A DNA stretch of 64,000 bases from Psychrobacter urativorans (lineage in GTDB: Bacteria; Pseudomonadota; Gammaproteobacteria; Pseudomonadales; Moraxellaceae), in contig NZ_CP012678.1 of NCBI RefSeq assembly GCF_001298525.1, positions 620,001-684,000 on the forward strand. The letters run 5' to 3'. Every line of letters starts with the position of its first letter. Positions within the stretch are counted from its first letter, which is position 1. Under the pieces are notes generated by a model. That model made no database searches, was not told the DNA's origin, and was given only the letters and a program-made list of their open reading frames with translations. Of this stretch, positions 55,884 to 64,000 are shown piece by piece. A program made the translations under genes and the position numbers.

Positions 55884-57545
55884 ATGCTACTATCTCATCG
55901 CGCCCGTCTCCTTGAACTTTGGCGCATTGCAGCAAGCTATCGTATTGACACTCATTTTTCTATCGAAGATACGCCGCAGCTACAACCTCTGGCACGTTTA
56001 ATTCGTCTACACCCTGCCGCTTGGGGCAAAAAGCATCAGCCTAATGGCATTAAATACGCGCTCGAAGATATGGGCACGCTATTTTTAAAGCTTGGACAAT
56101 TGCTTTCCACCCGTCGTGATTTAGTGCCGCCTGAGATTATTAACCAGTTAATTCAACTACAAGACCAAGTCAAACCTTTCGCGCCAGATATAGCCATTGC
56201 TCAAATTGAAGATAAAAAATATGGTTTAGGGCAGTCTGTTGATACTTTATTCGCGCGTTTTGATACTAAGCCGTTAGCGGCTGCTTCCATTGCGCAGGTA
56301 CATACCGCCGCACTCTATGATGGTCGCGAAGTGGTGATCAAAGTCGTGCGCCCTGACATTCGCACCACCATTATTGCGGACTTTGAGCTGCTACGCGAGC
56401 TTGCCAATTGGCTATCAGCGCGTGTAGAAGCAGCGCGTGCCGTACATATTATTGATATTGTCGAAGACTATCGGCAAGTGATGCTTAATGAGTTAGATTT
56501 AACCCTTGAAGCTGAAAACACGACTAAGATGCGCAATAATTTCTTAGGCTCAGCGCTGATGTATGTGCCAGAAGTCTATGACGCTGCTAAGAATGTGATG
56601 GTCATGGAGCGTATTCAAGGGGTCCCTATTTCACAAACGCAGCTCTTTGATCAGCTTGGTTATGACCGTGCCGCCCTCGCAGAAAAAGGCTTAACCATCT
56701 TTTTTACCCAAGTCTTTCGTGATAACTTTTTTCATGCGGATATGCATCCGGGTAATGTGTTCGTTGAGACGCCACCTATCAAGACGCTGACGGCTAATAT
56801 GCCACCAGTAGATTTGGGGCACGAGCCGCGATATATTGGGCTTGATTGCGCCATCATGGGTACCTTATCCAAAAATGATCAGCTAATCGTGGCACGGATG
56901 CTGCTTGCCGTTATGAATAACAACTTCACGGCATTAGTAGATATCGTTAGCCGTGCAGGTTGGATACCACCCCATACCGATAAGCATGCCTTGATGCGTG
57001 ATATGAGTCGTACTGTAGCCCCCATGTTGCAAAAATCGATTAATGACATCGATTTTGCGGGCGTATTGATGCAAATACTTGATATCGCCCGTCGTCATCA
57101 CATGACCATTCCGCCGCAGCTCATGCTACTCCTTAAAACCTTGGTACACGTTGAAGGCTTAGGTCGCGACCTCTACCCTGACCTTGATATTTGGTCACTT
57201 GCCAAACCTATTTTAAGTAGCTGGGTAAAAGAACAGCTCGACCCAATGCGCAACTTACAACAGCTACGGCAGCGTCTTCCAGAACTTTTGTTATCAAGTA
57301 TGGATATTCCTAAATTGCTTGACCAAGGCTTGCAAAGCTTAGCGGCACAAGGTGCACGTCAAGACAGTCAGCTGCGTGAAATTCAACAAATCCGCGCGGA
57401 TATGCTCAATGACCGTCGTCGTGACTGGATAGCGTTAGCAGGTTTTGGACTATTTATTGCTATTGCTACTCAAGTGGTTGGTTGGTTATCACCTATCTTT
57501 TACGTTTTAGCTATACTGGCAGTGATTTGGCGTATTTTAGGTTAA
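55884..57545 (+). CDS. ubiB: Ubiquinone biosynthesis ATPase/kinase-like UbiB
   Basis: 553 residues. ADCK-type atypical kinase-like protein: the KxGQ motif FLKLGQLLSTRRDLVPP, the Ala-rich loop KPLAAASIAQVHTA, the nucleotide-binding Lys in VVIKVVRP, and the HADMHPGNV catalytic loop are present. Two C-terminal membrane segments (about 510-550). UbiB helps extract ubiquinone precursors from the membrane. Third gene of ubiEJB, ended by a strong terminator. Confidence 0.96.
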   Translation: MLLSHRARLLELWRIAASYRIDTHFSIEDTPQLQPLARLIRLHPAAWGKKHQPNGIKYALEDMGTLFLKLGQLLSTRRDLVPPEIINQLIQLQDQVKPFAPDIAIAQIEDKKYGLGQSVDTLFARFDTKPLAAASIAQVHTAALYDGREVVIKVVRPDIRTTIIADFELLRELANWLSARVEAARAVHIIDIVEDYRQVMLNELDLTLEAENTTKMRNNFLGSALMYVPEVYDAAKNVMVMERIQGVPISQTQLFDQLGYDRAALAEKGLTIFFTQVFRDNFFHADMHPGNVFVETPPIKTLTANMPPVDLGHEPRYIGLDCAIMGTLSKNDQLIVARMLLAVMNNNFTALVDIVSRAGWIPPHTDKHALMRDMSRTVAPMLQKSINDIDFAGVLMQILDIARRHHMTIPPQLMLLLKTLVHVEGLGRDLYPDLDIWSLAKPILSSWVKEQLDPMRNLQQLRQRLPELLLSSMDIPKLLDQGLQSLAAQGARQDSQLREIQQIRADMLNDRRRDWIALAGFGLFIAIATQVVGWLSPIFYVLAILAVIWRILG

Positions 57546-57571
57546 TATTAAAAAGTGTATCTCACTTAGAT

Positions 57572-57617
57572 AAAAAAATGCCCATACTTTAATCATTTAA
57601 AGTATGGGCATTTTTTA
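57572..57617. terminator. Bidirectional terminator between ubiB and ruvB
   Basis: 20-bp perfect stem (AAAAAATGCCCATACTTTAA and complement) with a 4-base loop and A/T tracts; serves both converging genes. Confidence 0.95.
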
Positions 57618-57633
57618 TTGAGAAAATAAAGCA

Positions 57634-58614
57634 TTACATTTGATCAATCGCCATTTGCGTCAGCATGCGTCCACGTGCGGTGCGCAGTACATAACCTTGT
57701 TGAATTAAATACGGTTCAATCACATCCTCTAACGTCCCGCGATCTTCAGCCATTGCCGCCGCTACCGCTTCAACGCCCGCAGGACCACCATCAAAACGCT
57801 CATGCAAAATTTCAATATAGCGTCGGTCTAAATGATCCAATCCGCGTCGATCGACTGCTAACATATCGAGGGCACTCGCAGCAATATCACCGTTGATACT
57901 ACCGTCGCCTCTGACCTCCGCATAGTCACGTACACGGCGCAATAAACGGTTGGCAATCCGCGGTGTACCACGTGCACGGCGGGCAATCTCAACCGCGCCA
58001 TCTTCGCTCATCGGCACGCGCATTAACCTTGCCGCACGACTGACAATCGTGGTCAAATCTGCAATATTATAAAACTCTAAACGCTGCACAATACCGAAGC
58101 GATCCCGCAATGGCGAGGTCAATAATCCCGCACGCGTAGTTGCCGCAACTAAGGTAAACGGTGGTAAATCTAGCTTAATTGAGCGTGCCGCAGGACCTTC
58201 ACCAATCATAATATCGAGCTGGAAATCTTCCATAGCCGGATACAGAATCTCTTCAATAACTGGACTGAGACGATGAATCTCATCAATGAATAGCACATCG
58301 CCCGCTTCAAGATTGGTCAGCATGGCTGCCAAATCGCCTGCGCGCTCAAGCACGGGTCCTGAGGTTGAGCGCAAATTGCCGCCCATTTCACGAGCGATAA
58401 TATTGGCAAGCGTGGTCTTACCTAGACCCGGTGGTCCAAAAATAAGAGTATGGTCAAGCGCCTCATCACGTGCGCGTGCCGCCCCAATAAAGACTTCCAT
58501 TTGCTCACGTACCACGGGCTGTCCGATATATTCAGCCAGTAACGCAGGGCGAATATTAGCATCAGGAGCATCACCCAGCCCTTCTAGCGGATTAATCAAA
58601 CGATCTTGGCTCAT
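57634..58614 (-). CDS. ruvB: Holliday junction branch-migration ATPase RuvB
   Basis: 326 residues from the chosen Met (58614, [12 protein letters not shown]); an upstream Met at 58626 is possible and the frame opens to 58659, but the extra residues look non-native. Walker [10 protein letters not shown], Walker [12 protein letters not shown], sensor AATTRAG and arginine finger segment [12 protein letters not shown] are intact, with the C-terminal winged helix ending [12 protein letters not shown]. RuvB hexamers drive branch migration with RuvA. ruvA is 190 bp upstream on the same strand, with a terminator-like hairpin between. Confidence 0.97.
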   Translation of the reverse strand: MSQDRLINPLEGLGDAPDANIRPALLAEYIGQPVVREQMEVFIGAARARDEALDHTLIFGPPGLGKTTLANIIAREMGGNLRSTSGPVLERAGDLAAMLTNLEAGDVLFIDEIHRLSPVIEEILYPAMEDFQLDIMIGEGPAARSIKLDLPPFTLVAATTRAGLLTSPLRDRFGIVQRLEFYNIADLTTIVSRAARLMRVPMSEDGAVEIARRARGTPRIANRLLRRVRDYAEVRGDGSINGDIAASALDMLAVDRRGLDHLDRRYIEILHERFDGGPAGVEAVAAAMAEDRGTLEDVIEPYLIQQGYVLRTARGRMLTQMAIDQM

Positions 58615-58719
58615 AAGTTTTATCATTGTATAAAGGGAAAAATAATATAGAAAGAACACTTAGCATAACCAAGCGTAACGGATAAATCATGCGAAAGCAT
58701 CATAAATTAACGAATAGAA

Positions 58720-58752
58720 TAAAAACAAGCGACAACTAGTGTCGCTTGTTTA
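58720..58752 (-). terminator. Terminator-like hairpin between ruvA and ruvB
   Basis: 11-bp stem AAACAAGCGAC / GTCGCTTGTTT with a T-rich stretch on the minus strand. Lies downstream of ruvA and upstream of ruvB. Confidence 0.75.
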
Positions 58753-58805
58753 AATATATAATAAGCCTTTTAACATCAAACAATCTAAGTCAAAACTAAG
58801 CGCAC

Positions 58806-59426
58806 TTAAAAGCCTGACAACTGCTGTAAAGTCGCTTTTAATAAGCCTTGCGTATCTTCAAAGATATCGCCCTTACTTTTAGCTGCCTTAATTGCTTGTT
58901 GGGCTTCTTTTTCTTTATAACCTAAGCTAATCAGCGCGCCTTCCACTTCAGCGATAATACTACCTTCGTGAGAAACCGTCACAGACTGAGGATTAAACTC
59001 TAAATGGCTGCTATCCACTTCTATATTTTTGAGCTTATCTTTCAGCTCAATTAATAAGCGTTGCGCTGTTTTTTTACCAATGCCCGGAATACGCATGAGT
59101 GCGGTTTCTGAATCTTGCTCAACATGCATTTTTAGCTCAGCCGCTGACATAGCAGACAGCATCGCCAGTGCCATTTTAGCACCAACCCCATTAATTTTAA
59201 TCAGTTGCCGAAACACATCACGTTCTTTACGGTCGATAAACCCAAAAAGCAGCTGCGCATCTTCACGCACGTGGAAATGAGTCCAAATGCTCGCTTGTTG
59301 ATTTAGTTGTAACTGACAAAATGACGGTAATGGCAGCTCAATATCATAGCCCACGCCAGAGGTGGTCATGATACAGGCCGTTGGCGCCATTAAATACTGC
59401 ACCTGCCCAGTAATCAGTCCTATCAT
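58806..59426 (-). CDS. ruvA: Holliday junction-binding protein RuvA
   Basis: 206 residues. OB-fold N-terminal domain (MIGLITGQVQYL), two helix-hairpin-helix motifs (KINGVGAKMALAML and RIPGIGKKTAQRLL) and a C-terminal three-helix domain (VEGALISLGYKEKEAQQAI) that contacts RuvB. GGGGAAGG precedes the ATG. RuvA tetramers hold the four-way junction. No ruvC is adjacent. Confidence 0.97.
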   Translation of the reverse strand: MIGLITGQVQYLMAPTACIMTTSGVGYDIELPLPSFCQLQLNQQASIWTHFHVREDAQLLFGFIDRKERDVFRQLIKINGVGAKMALAMLSAMSAAELKMHVEQDSETALMRIPGIGKKTAQRLLIELKDKLKNIEVDSSHLEFNPQSVTVSHEGSIIAEVEGALISLGYKEKEAQQAIKAAKSKGDIFEDTQGLLKATLQQLSGF

Positions 59427-59513
59427 AACCTTCCCCTATGAACAGCAATTATCTGTTATAAATCGTGGAATAATTTGAGCTGCTCTTAAATAATACGGCT
59501 TATTTTCATCATT

Positions 59514-60551
59514 TTACTGATAAAAATCAACCATACCTTCAAGGCTAATCGGACGAATCTTATCCGCTTGACCCGCAGAACCGAAGGCTTCAAAACGATT
59601 CACACAAATAGCTGACATAGCAACCATTGAGGCTTTGAAGTATTTACGTGGATCAAATTCACTCGGGTTTTCTGCAAGGAATTTGCGGATAGCGCCCGTT
59701 GATGCCAAGCGCAAATCAGTATCGATATTTACTTTACGCACGCCATGCTTAATCGCTTCAACGATTTGCTCAACTGGTACACCATAAGTCTCACCGATGT
59801 TACCGCCATTTTCATTAATAATTTTTAGCCATTCTTGCGGTACAGAAGATGAGCCATGCATGACCAAATGGGTGTTCGGAATACGCGCATGAATCTCTTT
59901 AACACGTTCAATTGATAAGATATCGCCAGTCGGTGGACGGGTGAATTTATAAGCGCCATGACTGGTGCCAATCGCGATTGCTAATGCATCAACATTCGTG
60001 TCTTTTACGAACTGTTCTGCTTCGTCAGCACTGGTCAATAATTGCGCATGATCCAATACGCCTTCAGCGCCATGTCCGTCTTCTTCACCCGCCATGCCGG
60101 TCTCTAAACTGCCTAAACAACCAATTTCACCTTCGACAGAAACACCGCAAGCGTGTGACAATTTAACCACTTCACGCGTTACGCTGGCGTTATAGTCATA
60201 ATCCATCGGTGTTTTACCATCTTCACCAAGCGAGCCGTCCATCATTACTGATGAGAAACCAAGCTGAATTGAACGCTGACAAACCGCAGGAGACGTACCA
60301 TGATCTTGATGCATGACGACAGGAATATGTGGCCACTCTTCGATGGCGGCAATAATTAAATGTCGTAAAAATGCCGCTCCTGCATAGCCACGCGCGCCCG
60401 CACTGGCTTGTACAATCACAGGCGAATTACAAGCGTCAGCGGCAATCATAATCGCGCGCATCTGCTCTAAATTATTGACATTATATGCAGGCACACCGTA
60501 GCTGTGCTCAGCGGCGTGATCTAACAGTTGACGTAAGGAGATTAAGGCCAT
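59514..60551 (-). CDS. fba: Class II fructose-1,6-bisphosphate aldolase
   Basis: 345 residues. Zinc-dependent aldolase of the type B / Calvin-cycle subgroup. Metal and substrate residues are visible in [31 protein letters not shown] and MHGSSSVP, and [16 protein letters not shown]. Cleaves or forms fructose-1,6-bisphosphate in glycolysis/gluconeogenesis. pgk lies upstream on the same strand with an unrelated lipoprotein gene between, so glycolytic genes are loosely clustered. Start at 60551, GAG-type site. Confidence 0.96.
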   Translation of the reverse strand: MALISLRQLLDHAAEHSYGVPAYNVNNLEQMRAIMIAADACNSPVIVQASAGARGYAGAAFLRHLIIAAIEEWPHIPVVMHQDHGTSPAVCQRSIQLGFSSVMMDGSLGEDGKTPMDYDYNASVTREVVKLSHACGVSVEGEIGCLGSLETGMAGEEDGHGAEGVLDHAQLLTSADEAEQFVKDTNVDALAIAIGTSHGAYKFTRPPTGDILSIERVKEIHARIPNTHLVMHGSSSVPQEWLKIINENGGNIGETYGVPVEQIVEAIKHGVRKVNIDTDLRLASTGAIRKFLAENPSEFDPRKYFKASMVAMSAICVNRFEAFGSAGQADKIRPISLEGMVDFYQ

Positions 60552-60959
60552 AAGACGCTCTCTAATTGAGTTTTAAACAGGGATAGAATATTGAATAACG
60601 TTAATAGATAGTGCTGTGTGTTAAAAAATTATGCCGTTAACAAACCAAATGGAACAATAATAACCATCGTACCATCATTTTTATTACGCACACTATGCCA
60701 ATAATCATCATCAGCTGCAGATTATAGCAAAGTTTACTGACCTCTCGCAGTGGTTACGTCAGTATTTATCTATCTCGTACATTTTCTTGTGATTTACTCA
60801 GATAAATCATACAACCACAGTCGAATAAATATAAAAAAAGCCTCGGTCAATACCAAGGCTTTTTTACTTTTGGTGCTCTATGTCTTTAATAATATAAAAA
60901 ACTATTATCAAAGCTCAATACTTTAGTTACGAGTAATGTAGAGACGAGTACAGTAGAGA
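60552..60959. other. Intergenic region upstream of fba
   Basis: 408 bp. Contains the lipoprotein terminator at 60833-60866 and a small inverted repeat TACTGAC (60735-60741) / GTCAGTA (60758-60764) that could be an fba operator. No open frame of interest. Confidence 0.5.
60833..60866 (-). terminator. Terminator after the Ala-rich lipoprotein gene
   Basis: AGCCTCGG / CCAAGGCT stem (one mismatch) with a T7 run on the minus strand, about 95 bp beyond the stop. Confidence 0.82.
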
Positions 60960-61400
60960 TTAGTATTTTTGATCTTCAGCAACGGCTTCTTTTACAGCTG
61001 GATCAGCTTGTAGATCAGTAGCTGGCTTAGCCGCCGCATTAGCCGCAACATCAGATGCACCTGAGGCAACTTTATCTGCGCCTTTAGCCACGGCATCAGC
61101 AGTACCTTCAACAGCTTTGTTAGTACCATCAGCGATAGCTTCGCCAGTGTTTACAACTGCACCAGCAGCAACAGCGCCCGCCGTTTTAGCACCATCAGCG
61201 ATATCTGTGCCAGCATTTTTTGCAGCCATTTCAGCTTCAGAAGTTGCTTGTTCAGTATTAGCAACGATATCATCGCCTGCAGATTCTGCTGCTGCTTCAA
61301 CGTTACCCGCATCCGCTTGTTCTTCAGTTTTTTGGCTACATGCAGTGACTGCAAAAGTACCAGCAAGAACGCTAGCAAGTAACAAATGACGTTTTAACAT
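60960..61400 (-). CDS. Ala-rich repetitive lipoprotein, unknown function
   Basis: 146 residues. Lipoprotein signal with Cys in AVTACSQK (Cys21). The mature part is dominated by Ala, Gly, Asp, Thr, Val and Lys in a quasi-repeated pattern (GAKTAGAVAAGAVVNTGEAI, GTADAVAKGADKVASGAS), predicted as amphipathic helix resembling LEA/YtxH- or apolipoprotein-like repeats. It lacks any catalytic motif. It lies between pgk and fba but with its own gap and terminator. A structural or envelope/cold or desiccation stress role is possible, but not supported by direct evidence. Confidence 0.75.
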   Translation of the reverse strand: MLKRHLLLASVLAGTFAVTACSQKTEEQADAGNVEAAAESAGDDIVANTEQATSEAEMAAKNAGTDIADGAKTAGAVAAGAVVNTGEAIADGTNKAVEGTADAVAKGADKVASGASDVAANAAAKPATDLQADPAVKEAVAEDQKY

Positions 61401-61656
61401 AATAAACCTCTAGTAAATAATGCATGTCAAAATACATGGTAGCGCCATTTTATAGGCAGCAAATAGGACATGCAATAACAATTTTTAGTATATTAACAAA
61501 TAATAACGGCTTAATAATAGTCGTTAATTATCAGATCGCTTCGTTTATCATTTAATTAACTTATGTTTATCTAAATTATTAAATATAAAAAACTTTAGAT
61601 CTGACAATGTTGGAATAGACTACCTCAGTCACTCGCCAAATATTGTACGTATAGTG

Positions 61657-62874
61657 TTACTGTGCTTGTATTTGTAAGGCAGCTACTGCTGGCAATACTT
61701 TGCCTTCGACAAATTCTAAGAAAGCCCCGCCACCGGTTGACATATAGCTGACACCATCCGCTACTTGATATTTGTCAATGGCTGCGAGCGTATCACCGCC
61801 GCCCGCAATGGAGAAGCCTGCGCTGTCTTTTACGGCTTTGGCTAAAATTTCAGTACCCGCACCAAAAGCATCTACTTCAAACACGCCCACTGGGCCATTC
61901 CATAAAATAGTCTTGGCATTCATAATGGCTTCGGCTAATTTTTCGGCACTTTGTGGCGCGATGTCTAATATCATATCATCGGCAGCAATCGCATTTACTG
62001 CTTTGATTGTTGCTTTAGCATTTTGTAATGAGCCAATAAAGTCAGAAAAATCAATTTCATTTTTATCCGCAACCACTACATATTCAGGCAGTAAAATATC
62101 GGTTTTTGTCATGATATCGCGTGCCGTCTCCAGCAAGTCAGCTTCATATAGCGAAGCGCCAACATTATGACCTTGCGCGGCTAAGAAAGTATTGGCAATC
62201 CCACCACCAACGATGATTTGGGTGCATAATTCTGCCAAGCTATGTAAAACTTCGAGCTTGGTAGATACTTTTGAGCCACCAACAATGGCTAACATTGGCT
62301 GGGCGGGCGTGTCTAATGCCTGCGTCAACGCATCCAATTCAGCGGACAATAACGGTCCGGCACAAACGGTTTTATCCGCGGCACGCATAGCTTGAGTAAC
62401 GCCTTCAGTTGATGCCTGTGCACGGTGCGCTGTACCAAATGCATCCATCACAAATACATCACATAAGTCAGCATAAGCTTTTGCTAACGTGCTGTTGTTT
62501 TTCTTTTCACCTTCATTAAAACGTACATTTTCTAGCAGCACGACTTCACCGGCTTGAATGGTCACGCCATCGGTCAGATAATCACGATTCAGGGTCACAG
62601 GCAGCTTAATTTGCGCCCCTAACTTATCCGTTAAGTACTCAGCAACAGGCGCTAGCGAATAGATTTCTTCAGGCTTACCTTCTGTCGGACGCCCCAAATG
62701 CGAGCAAACGATGACTGCTGCACCCTTTTCTAACGCCAGCTTTATCGTTGGCAAACTTGCCTGCAAGCGCGCATCACTGGTAATCTGACCATCTGTAATC
62801 GGTACATTTAGGTCTTCACGAATCAATACTACTTTTTTAGCTAAATCCAGCTCACTCATACGCAAAAAATTCAT
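61657..62874 (-). CDS. pgk: Phosphoglycerate kinase
   Basis: 405 residues. Transfers phosphate from 1,3-bisphosphoglycerate to ADP. Substrate motifs [20 protein letters not shown] and DAFGTAHR, and nucleotide motifs [22 protein letters not shown] and GGGDTLAAI, are present. AGGAG lies six to seven bases before the ATG at 62874. The lipoprotein gene follows after 256 bp without an evident terminator between them. Divergent from the zinc-finger protein gene. Confidence 0.97.
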   Translation of the reverse strand: MNFLRMSELDLAKKVVLIREDLNVPITDGQITSDARLQASLPTIKLALEKGAAVIVCSHLGRPTEGKPEEIYSLAPVAEYLTDKLGAQIKLPVTLNRDYLTDGVTIQAGEVVLLENVRFNEGEKKNNSTLAKAYADLCDVFVMDAFGTAHRAQASTEGVTQAMRAADKTVCAGPLLSAELDALTQALDTPAQPMLAIVGGSKVSTKLEVLHSLAELCTQIIVGGGIANTFLAAQGHNVGASLYEADLLETARDIMTKTDILLPEYVVVADKNEIDFSDFIGSLQNAKATIKAVNAIAADDMILDIAPQSAEKLAEAIMNAKTILWNGPVGVFEVDAFGAGTEILAKAVKDSAGFSIAGGGDTLAAIDKYQVADGVSYMSTGGGAFLEFVEGKVLPAVAALQIQAQ

Positions 62875-63230
62875 TACCTACTCCTAATTTTGATATTAAT
62901 CTATTATTGATGGACAATACGACTTCTAAATACGATGATTTCTGGGCACTATAATTTATAAATAGGTCAATTTAAGGACACTACTAGATAGTAAAGATGC
63001 TATTTATTAACGGTATCTTTGTTATTTAAATAAAATGGTTCGGCTATTTTAGGACGTGAGTGTAGCATAAGCTTCACTTTTCTAAACAGTCAATCTGATA
63101 AAATTTAGCCGACAATCAGCAAGCGCTTGAACTAGGCTACAAGCTCAGTAACATTTTGTGGTGGTACAGTATGGTCACAGCTCTTATGATAGATGAGTAA
63201 ACAATAACAACACTCTATTTGGAGAATATA
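62875..63230. other. Divergent intergenic region pgk / TraR-like gene
   Basis: 356 bp. I see no gene, repeat or clear promoter pair; promoters of both divergent genes should lie here. Confidence 0.45.
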
Positions 63231-63560
63231 ATGAGCATTAATTTGGATACTGCCAAAACAAATTTACTCGCCTTAAAAGAAGAATATGAGACGCGTATTG
63301 ATAAAATTGAAGACCATATCCAACATCCACAAGATGACCTAAATGAGCATTGGGACGACCAAGCCATTTCCTATAGTCAAAATGACATGCGCAAAAATTT
63401 GCTAGTAGAAGCGAAGCAAAGCTTGGTTTATGTCAGAAATGCGCTAAGCCGTATCGAAAATGGTACGTATAGCGAGTGTGAAATCTGCGGTAAAGAAATC
63501 GCAGAACAGCGTTTGGAAGCTCTGCCTTATGCCACCTTATGTATGGAACATGCTAAATGA
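63231..63560 (+). CDS. TraR/DksA-type zinc-finger protein
   Basis: 109 residues from ATG 63231, which has GGAG six bases upstream; a TTG at 63219 lies before that site and is rejected. N-terminal coiled coil (about 5-75) followed by a zinc finger with C83, C86 (SECEICGKEI), C104 and H107 (ATLCMEHAK), that is, a CCCH variation of the DksA/TraR finger. The acidic tip motif of true DksA (DxxDxA) is not present; HWDDQAISYSQ takes that region, so RNA-polymerase control is uncertain. Related to YbiI/YteA-like small proteins. Convergent with thiE. Confidence 0.88.
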   Translation: MSINLDTAKTNLLALKEEYETRIDKIEDHIQHPQDDLNEHWDDQAISYSQNDMRKNLLVEAKQSLVYVRNALSRIENGTYSECEICGKEIAEQRLEALPYATLCMEHAK

Positions 63561-63598
63561 ATTTAGCATCAAAAAACTCAAATTTAGATTACTAAGTT

Positions 63599-64000
63599 TT
63601 AAGCAGGCGTATTCCATAAGGTTAGCGCCTGCTGCCATTGTTGGCAACGCATGGCAATCTTATCCCCGGGTAAATCCATAATATCACCAACAACGGCGAT
63701 ATACGTCAGTGGCAAACCTGACAACTGATTGATATTCTCCGCAGTTAACCCGCCAATCACACAAATATCAATCTCTTGCTGGCAGCCTTCGATAAGCTGC
63801 TGACGGGTGATAGTAGCCGCATTGGGTTTTGTAGTCGATGTAAATACTGCACCCATCGCTGCATAATCTGCACCATCATTTTTGGCGTCTTTGACCAGCT
63901 CAACCTCACCATGACAAGTACGACCAATGATTTGATTGGGTAACAGCTGCTGCTTAGCCTCAGCAATATTGCCATCCTGCTGCCCAAGATGAACGCCTAC
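63599..64000 (-). CDS. thiE: Thiamine-phosphate synthase, C-terminal part
   Basis: The last 133 codons are inside the window; the gene continues past 64000. The frame on the minus strand from base 64000 reads VGVHLGQQDGNIAEAKQQLL, IIGRTCHGEVEL and GADYAAMGAVFTSTTKPNA, the family's GVHLGQ and GADY...GPVF-TxTK segments, then the phosphate-binding IGGLTAENI. ThiE couples HMP-pyrophosphate to thiazole phosphate to form thiamine phosphate. The Met inside the visible part (in AAMGAVF) is internal, not the start. Confidence 0.9.
   Translation of the reverse strand, partial: VGVHLGQQDGNIAEAKQQLLPNQIIGRTCHGEVELVKDAKNDGADYAAMGAVFTSTTKPNAATITRQQLIEGCQQEIDICVIGGLTAENINQLSGLPLTYIAVVGDIMDLPGDKIAMRCQQWQQALTLWNTPA

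Noticed and set aside
63757..63987. 76-codon minus-strand frame at the right end
   Set aside because: Out-of-frame shadow of thiE; the true thiE frame is open to the window edge and shows family motifs.

Overview
The window looks like chromosomal DNA of a gammaproteobacterium of the family Moraxellaceae, most likely Psychrobacter (inferred from gene content, moderately AT-rich coding and remembered protein likeness; no search was run). Pointers are a cytochrome bc1 operon next to sspA-sspB, a fimV-truA / leuCDB neighbourhood, ubiEJB, an FFLEELY-motif protein, and a polyphosphate:AMP phosphotransferase beside a Pit phosphate transporter. Almost everything is core metabolism. I see no insertion sequence, prophage, CRISPR array or rRNA.

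Layout. 1-2734: end of fimV, an asparaginase, truA, infA. 3035-9107 (minus): an L,D-transpeptidase and leuC-leuD-[unknown lipoprotein]-leuB, with a divergent LysR regulator at 9450. 10774-14581: putP, a FadL-type porin, slyX. 14830-21183: uup, petABC, sspA, sspB. 21262-25872 (minus): dcd, an Mrp/ApbC ATPase, mgtE (bracketed by an exact 44-bp direct repeat) and a 3-hydroxybutyrate dehydrogenase. 26685-33369: metG, then an ABC importer with two tandem paralogous lipoprotein receptors, a permease and an ATPase. 33575-39117: a YdeP/FdhF-type molybdo-oxidoreductase with fdhD, then flavohaemoglobin facing a hemerythrin-like protein. 39282-42936: an arsenic-resistance island (FrnE-like thiol oxidoreductase, arsR, an ArsC-ArsH fusion, arsB). 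43295-44862: two small secreted proteins and ygjP. 44975-45181 (minus): tRNA-Asp and tRNA-Val behind a consensus promoter. 45432-48790: gpx, msrB, and an alanine aminotransferase fused to an XRE-type DNA-binding domain. 48947-52940 (minus): Pit transporter and a two-domain PPK2 enzyme. 53269-57545: FFLEELY-motif gene, ubiE-ubiJ-ubiB. 57634-62874 (minus): ruvB, ruvA, fba, an Ala-rich lipoprotein, pgk. 63231-64000: a TraR/DksA-type zinc-finger protein and the 3' end of thiE.

Most notable are two in-frame domain fusions: ArsC-ArsH (40438-41583), which would join arsenate reduction and an ArsH flavoprotein in one chain, and XRE-AlaA (47024-48790), which joins a DNA-binding domain to an alanine-forming transaminase. 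Others are an arsR gene whose start codon lies inside its operator-like palindrome at the predicted transcription start (leaderless mRNA), the 44-bp repeat and terminator-containing leader around mgtE, a very small LTxxQ (Spy/CpxP-like) periplasmic protein with an Asn/His/Gln-rich tail, and low-complexity extensions on UbiE and PPK2. All functional calls rest on recognised motifs read by eye.
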